Assembly: GCA_902805665.1 (NCBI GenBank)
Contig: CADCTB010000207.1
Location: 1 to 40,586, forward strand
Direction: 5' to 3'
Length of the DNA stretch: 40,586 nt
DNA from: an uncultured Acidimicrobiales bacterium
Lineage (GTDB): Bacteria; Actinomycetota; Acidimicrobiia; Acidimicrobiales; AC-14
The notes under the pieces are model-generated. The model was given only the letters and a program-made list of their open reading frames with translations. It searched no databases and was not told where the DNA came from. Shown piece by piece: positions 16,501 through 23,362 of the stretch. The position numbers and the translations under genes were made by a program. Position 1 is the stretch's first letter; each line of letters starts with the position of its first letter.

Positions 16501-16784
16501 ACCGCCATGATGGCGTCGCCGATGAACTTCTCGACGCTGCCGCCGTGGCGTTCGATCACCGCCTGCATGGTGCCGAAGTACCGTTTCATGACTCGCCCGA
16601 GGCGCTCGGCGTCGACGCTGGCGGTCAGCGGCGTGAAGCCGGAGACATCGCTGAAGACGATGGTGACGGCTTTCCGAACCGACCGGCTGGCGCGGGCCCG
16701 TTCGGTGAGAAGCGATGCTCCACAGGTCGAGCAGAACCTCGATCCGTCGCGGTTCTCCGCACCACACTCAGGGCACCCAGCCAC
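13575..16784 (-). CDS. Zinc ribbon - class III nucleotidyl cyclase - AAA/STAND ATPase - TPR protein
   Basis: A 1069-residue signalling protein. Domains in order are a C4 zinc ribbon (C4, C7, C18, C21), a class III cyclase domain (about 36-215), a STAND/AAA ATPase (about 230-560; Walker A GVAGVGKS at 263-270, Walker B LVAVFEDIHW near 376-385), then roughly 400 residues of TPR-like helices. In the cyclase both metal Asp are present (D46 in FSDVSGF; D90 in KFIGD), with the base-contact Lys K86 and the transition-state pair N165/R169. The other base-contact position is L158 rather than the usual Asp or Thr, so the product nucleotide is uncertain. It starts at GTG 16784 with a weak Shine-Dalgarno, 69 bp after the diiron protein gene. 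Ligand sensing through the TPR/AAA part would control cyclic-nucleotide output; this is family-based inference. Confidence 0.9.
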   Translation of the reverse strand: MAGCPECGAENRDGSRFCSTCGASLLTERARASRSVRKAVTIVFSDVSGFTPLTASVDAERLGRVMKRYFGTMQAVIERHGGSVEKFIGDAIMAVFGIPRMHEDDALRAVRAATGMRDALDVLNSELEREWGITLEVHTGINTGEVATDESRGRGGVLLLGDAVNVAARLQQAAGPREILLGPSTHRLIEGAVESELLGPIVLKGKEQPIEVFRLLGMRAAHAAATRRMDTPLVGRQDEYSTMVAAFGRAVTSRSCQMVLVTGVAGVGKSRLVTEFVRTVQGEATVVQGHCPSYGEGITFWPLGEVIRQTAGITAEDALPDARDKLAAVVAGEADADAIVEDLGHLLGLTQTTVGPEVLFWGVRRALEAVARRRPLVAVFEDIHWAQPTFLELLGYIAEWTRDAPILLCCTARPEFSEANPDWGESGIVSRIDLSPLSQADSAALVGILLESDTAPERAWNRLIEAAQGNPLYLQEMVSMLIDDRLIRRTTAGWVPSVPLQDVTLPLTLQSLLVSRVDALETGDRQVIDVAAVMGTEFDRRPLLPLGAADNEQQLREALDRLIAKGFLRTATTGEEGLAFEHALVREATYNSMSKEARARLHEQFADWLERTPQTERAGESEEVLGYHLERAHQLGAELHPHDQHSRRLADRAGGYLARAGRKAFSRGDMVAAANLLSRAVNLLGPDDPIRLAELPTLSEALMMTGDLERAGATLDQALAEATERGERAVLAHVVLVQTTQRLFTQPEGWVEAARREVERAIPVFEELDDHLGLAHSWRLLSLIELSACRYAATGEAMDRSAHYARLAGDRRQELESLSWLPLPLFAGPTPVPEGIRQCQEILDRAEGDRKVEGTVLLIRAALEAMADDVDAARMTLGAAKEAFADLGLQFWIAGPAAQFGGWVELTAGDPVAAERELRPGYEALRQMGESSWLTTVTAFLARSMFAQERYEEAEEFARMTIETADSQDVYSQVVGRGVKARTLCVRGSVAEARALAEEAVQLAAGTDCLQLQADALMDLAEILRSQNQFEEAVRAAGEALRLHERKGNMPAARAARAQLGTLSSAAAP

Positions 16785-16853
16785 TGCGCAGGATCCTAAC
16801 GAAGTCCCAGGTCGTAACCCGGCGAACCTTCGGCGGCGCGGTCCCTTCGCCGC

Positions 16854-17489
16854 TCAGCCGGCAACGTCATCGAGGGCGCGGGCGAGGGACCCAGCGGTGG
16901 CCATGCCGCTCAGGCAGATGCATGTCAGGTGGCTTTCCGACAAAGGAAGCGAGTCGATCAGTGCGTTGAGATCGTCGTTGTGGTCGGGGTCGGCGACCGC
17001 ATGCCGCTCCAGCGTGGTGAATGCCGCCTCGGGCAAGCCGGTCCGATCGATCCATTCGCGCACCCGGGCAATGGTGGGCGGCTGCCCTTCGAGGACTGCG
17101 ATGTAGCCGAGAAGGGCGACGGGGTGGTGGTGGCGGATCCAGTAGTACTGGGCCCCGACGCCCTCCGCGACGTGTACCGACGGGACGGTCGCCAGTACTT
17201 CTTCACGACTCCTGCCCAGGATCTGCAGATCCTGCAGCAGCCACTCGTCGTGGCCCTCCTCCTCGGGGATGTGCCGTTCGAAGTAGGAGCTCAGGGCGGG
17301 GGCGAGAGGATCACCCGGCATGGCCGATAGGCGCGCGGCCGCGTCGACCATCAGCGGGACACTGGCCCGGATCACCGTGTGCAGGAACACCAGGTAGTCG
17401 GGGTAGAGCGACGCCAGCTGCGGACTCTCGTGCAGCCGGGCGTAGGGTGCCGCGAGCGCCGGCGTGGCCAGGGCGATCCTGGCGCGCAC
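16854..17489 (-). CDS. Heme-oxygenase-like diiron protein (TenA/PqqC-related, iron-containing redox enzyme family)
   Basis: A 211-residue all-helical protein. Motifs of the heme-oxygenase-like diiron oxidase/oxygenase group are seen. YFERHIPEEEGHDEWLLQDL gives candidate ligands E71, H73, E78 and H80. HHHPVALLGYIAVLEG supplies the conserved HP-x-x-x-LGY and E134. ERHAVADPDHNDDL gives H163, D167 and H170. Members oxidise amino-acid, fatty-acid or peptide-bound substrates with O2; PqqC is a cofactor-less cousin. The substrate here is unknown. It starts at GTG 17489, 59 bp after the stop of the 85-aa small protein, and precedes the cyclase-AAA gene. A small peptide gene directly before a diiron oxidase gene suggests the peptide as partner or substrate. 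Confidence 0.82.
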   Translation of the reverse strand: MRARIALATPALAAPYARLHESPQLASLYPDYLVFLHTVIRASVPLMVDAAARLSAMPGDPLAPALSSYFERHIPEEEGHDEWLLQDLQILGRSREEVLATVPSVHVAEGVGAQYYWIRHHHPVALLGYIAVLEGQPPTIARVREWIDRTGLPEAAFTTLERHAVADPDHNDDLNALIDSLPLSESHLTCICLSGMATAGSLARALDDVAG

Positions 17490-17548
17490 CCGCGCGCTGT
17501 TGGCCCTCGCCTGCGCCGACCGGACCGCGCCCGGCCGGTCGGTGTCGC

Positions 17549-17806
17549 CTAGAACAGCAGCTCCACAGGGCCCATCACTCCGCGAATGCCTTCACCGAAG
17601 CGGCCGATGACGCCGAGCTCCTCGAAGGACATCTCGGCCAGCGAGTCGACGAGCAGGTTGAACGGGTCGTCGGGGTCGGTGGGGCGCTCGATGTCAACTT
17701 CCGCCAACGTCCTCCACGGATCGGAGACAAAGGCGCGCCTGGTGGACGCCCTTTCCATCACGGTCGTCAACCTGTCGAGCCTCCCCATGGGGTCGGTGAT
17801 CGGCAC
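17549..17806 (-). CDS. Small protein 2 (85 aa), paralogue of the protein at 13295-13525
   Basis: An 85-residue protein. I set the start at GTG 17806 because AGAGGAG lies 6 bp upstream; a longer frame to 17854 begins with an Arg-rich stretch without a ribosome site. It opens MPITDPMGRLDRLTTVMERA, continues RRAFVSDPWRTLAEVDIERP, then LLVDSLAEMSFEELGVIG, and ends GPVELLF. Against small protein 1 the shared positions are AFVxDP-x-x-TL, a P, N-x-(L)V-x-x-LAE-x-S-x-x-EL-x-x-(L/I)G, and the terminal LLF; this one has about six extra residues (TDPDD region). No export signal or membrane helix is seen. It is the first gene of the lower minus-strand operon, right after a strong hairpin, and precedes the diiron oxidase gene. 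Function unknown. Confidence 0.78.
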   Translation of the reverse strand: MPITDPMGRLDRLTTVMERASTRRAFVSDPWRTLAEVDIERPTDPDDPFNLLVDSLAEMSFEELGVIGRFGEGIRGVMGPVELLF

Positions 17807-17862
17807 GCAACGCTCCTCTCGTCTGCGACGCTCTCGGCTGCACGACCGATACATCGTCGCCC

Positions 17863-17893
17863 CAGTGCCAGCCAGCCTTTTCGGCTGGCACTG
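17863..17893 (-). terminator. Strong hairpin between the Pat-like gene and small protein 2
   Basis: CAGTGCCAGCC - 9 nt - GGCTGGCACTG is a perfect 11-bp inverted repeat located 22 bp after the stop of the Pat-like gene and 57 bp before the start of small protein 2. It should terminate, or partly attenuate, transcription of the upstream operon. No U tract follows on the minus strand. It could also act as an RNA-processing or mRNA-stability element for the small-protein operon. Confidence 0.65.
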
Positions 17894-17914
17894 TAGTCCG
17901 ACGACTCAGGCGGA

Positions 17915-20617
17915 TCAGTCGCTCATGCGCCGTAGCCGCTCGTCGGGCTCGGGGGTGACCGGCGCCACTCCGATGCGGGCGTCGACGACCTCGACGCCGG
18001 CGCCGGACACGATCGCCGGGTTCAAGTCGAGCTCGGCCAGCTGAGGCACGACGGCGGCGAGACGAGCGACCCGCTGGAGCACGTCCTCGAGGGCGCCGAC
18101 CGCCACCGGCGGGGCGCCGCGATAGCCGAACAGGAGCGGCGACGAGCGAAGGCCGCGCACCAGCTCCGAGGCGTCCACGTCGGTCAGTGGAAGGATCCGG
18201 AACGCCCGGTCCCCGAGGAGCTCGGTGGCCACGCCGCCCAGTCCGAACATGACCAGCGGGCCGAACAACCGGTCGTGCACCACGCCGATGATGGTCTCGA
18301 CGCCGGGCCGCGCCATCGGTTGGACGATGGCCCCCGTCATGGCGTCCCCCAGGCGGGACGCCATGTCGCGGTACGCGCCAACCACTTCTGCGGCGGAGCC
18401 GAGCCCGACCCGCACGCCGCCGACGTCGCTCTTGTGGACCAGCGCAGGGCCCGAGGCCTTGAGCACCACGGGGTAGCGCAAGCGCTCCGCCTGCTCGGCG
18501 GCCTGTGCATCACCGGACACCGTCACCGTCTCGAGCACCGGCACGCCGATGGCGGCGAGCAGCTCGCCGACCTGCTCCGTCGGGAGCCACCCTCCGTCGG
18601 GACGGGCGCCGAGGAACCCATCCACCAACCGTTGGGCCCGGTCGCCGTCGAACCGCTCGAGGTGAGGCACCTCTCCCGGTGGGCGGCGGCGCCACGCCGA
18701 GTAGTCCGCGGCACGGGCCAGCGCGCGAGCGGCAGGCTCCGGCGAGGCGAACGCCGGCACCGCAGGCTCGCCGGGCACCCCGACGATGAGAGGGCGCATC
18801 TCGGGCCAGGCCAGGAAGCTCCCGACGACGGGTTTGTCGGTCTCCGTCGCCACGCTGCGCAGGACCGACGCCACCTCTGAGGACGGCGCCGCAAAGGTGG
18901 CGGTGTTGATGACGATGACCGCGTCGACGCCGTCGTCAGCGAGCACGATGCGCAGGGCCTCCTCGTAGGCGGTCGGCGTGGCCCCGGCAACCAGGTCGAC
19001 GGGGTTGGCGACGGCGCCGTTCGGATCCACCACCCTCTTCAACATGGCCTGTGTCGCGACTGACAACTCGGGGACCTCCAGCCCGGCGCCTTCGCAGGCG
19101 TCTGTCGCGAGGATGCCGGGCCCTCCGGAGTTGCCCACGATGGCGATGCGACGGCCGGCCGGCAGCGGCTGCGAGGACAGGAGGAGCGCCATGTCGAACA
19201 GCTCGTCGAGTGTGTCGACCCGTATGACCCCGGTCTGGCGGAACAAGGCGTCGACCGCCACGTCGGAACTGGCCATCGCCGCCGTGTGCGAGGACGCGGC
19301 TCGCACCCCGGCGGTGGACCGTCCGCTCTTCACGGCCACGATGGGCTTACGGCGCGACACCCGGCGGGCGATACGGCTGAACTTCCGGGGGTTCCCGAAG
19401 GACTCGAGGTACAGCAGGATCACGTCGGTGCCGCTGTCGGTCTCCCAGTACTGCAGGAGGTCGTTGCCGCTCACGTCGGCCTTGTTGCCGACCGACACGA
19501 AGCTCGACACGCCGACACCGATCCGGGTCGAGCGTTCCAGGATGGTGATGCCCAGCGCACCGGACTGCGACTGCATGGCGATACGCCCGGGTCGGGCGGC
19601 GTACGGGGAGAAGGTGGCGTTGAGCCCGACCGCGGTGTTGGCGACGCCGATGCAGTTGGGCCCGACGAGCCGCATGCCGTTCCGACGGGCGACCGCTCGG
19701 AGCTCCTGTTGCGCCGCCGCACCGGCGGCGCCGACCTCGCCGAAGCCGGCCGAGAGGACGACGAGCCCCACGACACCTTTCTGCGCGCACTGGCCGACGA
19801 CACCGGCGACCGCGGCAGCCGGCACGGCGACCACCGCGAGGTCCACTTCGTCGGGGACGTCGAGCACCGTCGGATAGGCCTTCACGCTGGCGACGTGGGG
19901 CGCGCCGGGGTTGACCGGGTACACCGGCCCGACGAAGCCGCTCTCCAGCAGGTTCCGGAGCACCTGGTTCCCGATGGTCGACGGCTTCCGGCTGGCGCCG
20001 ATCACCGCCACGGACCTCGGCGCCAGGAGTCGGGCGATGGACAGCGACTCGGCCCGCTGTTCCCGCTGCTCGATCACCGCCAAGGTGCTCTCGCTCGGCT
20101 CGATGGTCATCTCGACCGTCACGACGCCGTCCTCCGTGCGGGTGCGCTGGTCGAACCCCGCCTTGGCGAAGACCTCGAGCATCTTGGCGTTGTCGGGGAG
20201 CGTCTTGGCGACGAATCGGGTGATCCCCCGCTCACGAGCCGCCGAGGCCAGGTGCTCGAGCAGCAGGGTCCCGATGCCCCGCCCCTGGTGGCGGTCGCTC
20301 ACCACGAAGGCCACCTCGGCGCTGTGGGGGGAGGCGGGCAGGCGGTCATAGCGGGCCACGGCCACCAGCTCTCCACCCAGTTCGGCAACCAGCGCCACCC
20401 GGTCGACGTGGTCCACCGACGTGAACCTGTCCACCTCCGCTTCGGTCAGGCGCGGGTGGGCGGCGAAGAAGCGGAAGTAGACCGCCTCGGGAGACAGCTG
20501 CGAATGGAAAGCGACCAGCGCGGCGGCGTCGCTGGTCAAGATGGGCCGCACATGAACCGTCCCACCGTCGGCCAGGACGACGTCCGACCCCCAGTGGGGC
20601 GGCGGGCCAGGAAGCAC
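17915..20617 (-). CDS. GNAT / ADP-forming acyl-CoA synthetase fusion (Pat-like protein acyltransferase)
   Basis: A 900-residue fusion. Residues about 18-175 are a GNAT acetyltransferase domain, with the acetyl-CoA loop Q111-G-R-G-I-G116. From about 195 comes the CoA-binding domain (LLAPRSVAVIGASRKPSTIG), then the succinyl-CoA-ligase-like domains (MQSQSGALG; SVGNKADVSGNDLLQYWE; SHTAAMASSD with a candidate phospho-His). The C-terminal ATP-grasp domain follows (VVLKASGPALVHKSDVGGV; PMARPGVETIIGV). Pat enzymes acetylate lysines of metabolic enzymes such as acyl-CoA synthetases. Here the GNAT domain is N-terminal, the order described for the streptomycete PatA and reversed against Salmonella Pat. 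The start GTG at 20617 lies 2 bp after the ferritin-like gene's stop; the frame is open upstream but that part overlaps that gene. Whether the synthetase half is active is unknown. Confidence 0.88.
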   Translation of the reverse strand: MLPGPPPHWGSDVVLADGGTVHVRPILTSDAAALVAFHSQLSPEAVYFRFFAAHPRLTEAEVDRFTSVDHVDRVALVAELGGELVAVARYDRLPASPHSAEVAFVVSDRHQGRGIGTLLLEHLASAARERGITRFVAKTLPDNAKMLEVFAKAGFDQRTRTEDGVVTVEMTIEPSESTLAVIEQREQRAESLSIARLLAPRSVAVIGASRKPSTIGNQVLRNLLESGFVGPVYPVNPGAPHVASVKAYPTVLDVPDEVDLAVVAVPAAAVAGVVGQCAQKGVVGLVVLSAGFGEVGAAGAAAQQELRAVARRNGMRLVGPNCIGVANTAVGLNATFSPYAARPGRIAMQSQSGALGITILERSTRIGVGVSSFVSVGNKADVSGNDLLQYWETDSGTDVILLYLESFGNPRKFSRIARRVSRRKPIVAVKSGRSTAGVRAASSHTAAMASSDVAVDALFRQTGVIRVDTLDELFDMALLLSSQPLPAGRRIAIVGNSGGPGILATDACEGAGLEVPELSVATQAMLKRVVDPNGAVANPVDLVAGATPTAYEEALRIVLADDGVDAVIVINTATFAAPSSEVASVLRSVATETDKPVVGSFLAWPEMRPLIVGVPGEPAVPAFASPEPAARALARAADYSAWRRRPPGEVPHLERFDGDRAQRLVDGFLGARPDGGWLPTEQVGELLAAIGVPVLETVTVSGDAQAAEQAERLRYPVVLKASGPALVHKSDVGGVRVGLGSAAEVVGAYRDMASRLGDAMTGAIVQPMARPGVETIIGVVHDRLFGPLVMFGLGGVATELLGDRAFRILPLTDVDASELVRGLRSSPLLFGYRGAPPVAVGALEDVLQRVARLAAVVPQLAELDLNPAIVSGAGVEVVDARIGVAPVTPEPDERLRRMSD

Positions 20618-20619
20618 GG

Positions 20620-21888
20620 CTAGACCGGCTCGACCTGGGCGCCCAACTCGGCGCCGACGGCTCGGAGGTGCGCCCCCACCCGGTCGAGGACCATCCGGGT
20701 TTCGGGAGGGGCGTCGATCCTGTCGCAGAAGGAGGCGCTCTCCTCCAGGCGCTCGCAGAACCGCACCCACGCCGCCCGCCGATGGGGGATCAGGAAGCTC
20801 GACCGGTAGGCGAGCTGGAAGTTGGCACCGGCCGTCGCGCCGGGGTGCTCGGGCCCCACGGGCAGGGTGGCGAGGAGCGACCCCAGAGGCTTGATCACCC
20901 CGAACATGAGCGACACGCTGGCATGGGCGAGCAATTGGAGCTGATCGTCGGTCTCGTGCCCGAAGGCGAAGTACCGAACGATGATCTGCAGCAGCAGGTC
21001 GTAGGTGACGTTGAACACGTCGGATACCCCGGCCGTCACCCGGTCGGTGACCCACACGTCCGGTTCCACCCCCTCCGCCGGGCGGACTGCCGCGGCGGTG
21101 ACCGGATGCGCGGGCGCGAACCCGTCGTCCGTCGAGCGTAGGTCGAGGTACTCCTCGAGGACGCCCAGGAACCGGCCGTAGTGCGCCGACCGCCAGTCGC
21201 CCCTGGCGCCCTCGCCCTGCTCGACGATGCGCTGGATGACGGCGCTGGCGGTGCCCAGGTCGTTGATGGGGACGAGGTCGGGCCACCGGAACGTATCCGG
21301 CGTGGCCTGGGCCCGCGGCGGGCCGATGAACAGGTTGCGCTCACCGTACTTGCCGGCCAGTTTGGCCAGTCCCGCGTCGATGGAGCGGTACAGGTGACTG
21401 ACCGTCGCGAACTCCTGGGGAGCAGGAATCAGCTCGTCGGGCCTCAGCGGGGGGAGAGGCGGCCCGGAGTGGTCGAAGCCCTCGGCATCGTCCATCTCGG
21501 CGCCTTCGGGCCGCTCCAGGTAGACGAAGTGGCGCAGCGCCCGTTCCCCGAAGGGAAGCAGGGCCAGCTGCACACCCGCCGGGTAGCCGGTCAGGCGGCC
21601 GGAGAGGTGCGGACGGCTGACGTAGGGCGCCGACCCCAAAGCGGTCAGCAGATTGTTGACGAGCGCCCAATGGAGCATCTCGTCCTTGGCCACCCCGAGC
21701 AGGACCGCTCGCCACCGCTCGACCGCTTCGAGCTGGGAAGGGGTGACGCCGGGACCGGCGCTCTGCTTGAGACTGAAGGCGGCATAGAGGTACTCGCACA
21801 TCAGGCCGTGCTCGAGCTCGGCCGCCTGGCACAGCAGGTAGGTCAGCTCCTTGCGGTTCTCGATGACGATCGGGGCCTCGGTCACCAC
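20620..21888 (-). CDS. VioB-type ferritin-like domain protein
   Basis: A 422-residue protein with the ferritin-like domain of the iminophenyl-pyruvate dimer synthase (VioB) family. The helix LCQAAELEHGLMCEYLYAAF contains candidate metal ligands E26, H27 and E32. A second helix, GVAKDEMLHWALVNNLLTALG, has E70-x-x-H73. The C-terminal part (FNVTYDLLLQIIVRYFAFGH; SLMFGVIKPLGSLLATLPVG) is typical of the wider family, including members not linked to violacein. No violacein or indolocarbazole genes are nearby, so its reaction is unknown; a diiron oxidase or iron-binding role is family-based. It starts at GTG 21888 only 4 bp after the flavoprotein stop, and its own stop is 2 bp from the Pat-like start. 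The three genes are almost certainly co-translated. Confidence 0.83.
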   Translation of the reverse strand: MVTEAPIVIENRKELTYLLCQAAELEHGLMCEYLYAAFSLKQSAGPGVTPSQLEAVERWRAVLLGVAKDEMLHWALVNNLLTALGSAPYVSRPHLSGRLTGYPAGVQLALLPFGERALRHFVYLERPEGAEMDDAEGFDHSGPPLPPLRPDELIPAPQEFATVSHLYRSIDAGLAKLAGKYGERNLFIGPPRAQATPDTFRWPDLVPINDLGTASAVIQRIVEQGEGARGDWRSAHYGRFLGVLEEYLDLRSTDDGFAPAHPVTAAAVRPAEGVEPDVWVTDRVTAGVSDVFNVTYDLLLQIIVRYFAFGHETDDQLQLLAHASVSLMFGVIKPLGSLLATLPVGPEHPGATAGANFQLAYRSSFLIPHRRAAWVRFCERLEESASFCDRIDAPPETRMVLDRVGAHLRAVGAELGAQVEPV

Positions 21889-21892
21889 TCGG

Positions 21893-23314
21893 TCACCCCG
21901 CGCCGGCCACGTCGCCGAACGCAGCTCGAACCTCGACGTGCTTCAGGGCGTCGTAGGCCGCGTACTTGTAGGCATCGCTCCTGGTCGGCACGTTGAAGGT
22001 GGTGTGGATGAACTCGTCGACGTTTCCGCCGTGGCGAATCAGCGCCTGCCCCTGGTGGACGAGCTCCGCGGCGTCGTCTCCCATGATGTGGACGCCGAGA
22101 AGCTTTCCGTCCTTCATGCACACCAGCTTGATGAGGCCGTCGGTGTCCCCGGCGATCGCAGCCCGGTTGTTCTGGGCGAACCAGCCCCGTCCCACCTCAT
22201 AGTCCAGGCCCGCATCTCGCGCCGCCTCCTCGGTCATCCCCACGCCGGCCGCCTCGGGGATCGTGAAGATCCCGAAGGGCAGCAGTCGATCCACCGCTTG
22301 CTTCAAAGGGATGTCGAAGGCGTGGCACATCGCGACACGCGCCTGCTCCATGGAGACCGACGCGAGAGCGGGCAGGCCGATGACGTCACCGGCCGCGTAC
22401 ACGTGTGGAGCGCTGGTCCGGTAGTGGTCGTCGACGGCGATCCGGCCTCGGCCGTCCACCGCCACACCCGCCGCCTCCAGCCCCAGGCCTTCCGTGTTGC
22501 CGACGCGCCCGGCGCCGAACATCAGCTTTTCGGCCCGCAGGGTGCGACCCCCGTCGAGCTCGACGGTCACCGCTCCCCCATCCCGTTCGACCCGGGAGAC
22601 GCGTGAGCCGAGCATCAGCTCGATGCCCGACCGCCGCAGCGAGGACACCACCAGCCCGGCGATCTCCGCGTCGAGCATCGGAAGAAGCCGCTCGGCGATG
22701 TCGACCAGCCAGACGCGGATGCCGACGGCGGCGAAGGTGGAGGCGTACTCGCAGCCGACAGGACCGGCGCCGACGATGACCACGCTCTCGAATGGCCGGT
22801 CCAACTGCAGGATCTGGTCTGAGTCGACCACGGCGTCACCGTCGAAGGGGATGTCGGGCGGCCGGAAGGGCCGGGAGCCGGTGGCCACCAGCACCACGTC
22901 GGCGTGAAGCGAGCGCTCGGTCCCGCCGGACACGACGTGGACATGCTGGTCGGCCCCGAGCCGGGCTTCGCCGTGGATCAGCTCGATGTTGTGGCGCTCG
23001 ATGTTGCGCGACACCGCCTCGGTCATGACCGCGCTGATCTCCGATGCCCGCAGCCTCAGCCGCTCGAACGTCGCATCCCTGTCCAGCTCCAGGCTGACCC
23101 CGTACACCTCCTTCTTCCGCCAGCCGCTGACGTAGAGCGCGGTCTCCCGTAAGGCCTTGCTCGGGAGCCCGCCGGTGCTGACGGCGGTGCCACCGACGAA
23201 AGGAGAGCGCTCCACGATCGCCACTCGCTTGCCGTGGTACGCAGCCTGCGCCGCGCCCTTTTCCCCGGCGGGGCCGGAGCCGATGACCACCAGGTCGAAG
23301 TGTTCCGCGTCCAT
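21893..23314 (-). CDS. SthA-like NAD(P)/FAD flavoprotein without redox-active cysteines
   Basis: A 473-residue two-dinucleotide-binding flavoprotein of the pyridine nucleotide-disulfide oxidoreductase family. The FAD loop is IGSGPAGEKGAAQAAYHGKR and the NAD(P) loop is VVIVGAGPVGCEYAS. The second FAD contact is HVYAAGDVIG, and the C-terminal dimerisation domain contains VPTRSDAYKYAAYDAL. The segment that holds the active disulfide in lipoamide dehydrogenase and mercuric reductase reads GGTAVSTGGLPSKAL, so both Cys are gone (A44, G49). Length and the PSKALRE stretch resemble soluble transhydrogenase SthA, where one Cys is lost. It probably moves hydride between NAD(P) pools or to an unknown acceptor. 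The ATG at 23314 has GGAGGG 6 bp upstream; the frame is open far upstream but only antisense to the divergent cyclase. Confidence 0.87.
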   Translation of the reverse strand: MDAEHFDLVVIGSGPAGEKGAAQAAYHGKRVAIVERSPFVGGTAVSTGGLPSKALRETALYVSGWRKKEVYGVSLELDRDATFERLRLRASEISAVMTEAVSRNIERHNIELIHGEARLGADQHVHVVSGGTERSLHADVVLVATGSRPFRPPDIPFDGDAVVDSDQILQLDRPFESVVIVGAGPVGCEYASTFAAVGIRVWLVDIAERLLPMLDAEIAGLVVSSLRRSGIELMLGSRVSRVERDGGAVTVELDGGRTLRAEKLMFGAGRVGNTEGLGLEAAGVAVDGRGRIAVDDHYRTSAPHVYAAGDVIGLPALASVSMEQARVAMCHAFDIPLKQAVDRLLPFGIFTIPEAAGVGMTEEAARDAGLDYEVGRGWFAQNNRAAIAGDTDGLIKLVCMKDGKLLGVHIMGDDAAELVHQGQALIRHGGNVDEFIHTTFNVPTRSDAYKYAAYDALKHVEVRAAFGDVAGAG

Positions 23315-23362
23315 GTAGAGCCCTCCGGACGGTGTTGCGGGTGGTACCTCGCCGTGACTCCG

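Noticed and set aside
20618-21286. Upstream extension of the Pat-like reading frame
   Set aside because: The added ~220 residues are Arg/Pro-rich and antisense-free but in the wrong frame of the ferritin-like gene; GNAT homology begins just after GTG 20617.
20620-21888. Violacein or indolocarbazole biosynthesis cluster
   Set aside because: Only the VioB-type ferritin-like domain is present; no VioA, VioC, VioD, VioE or chromopyrrolate genes are nearby, and the family is broad.
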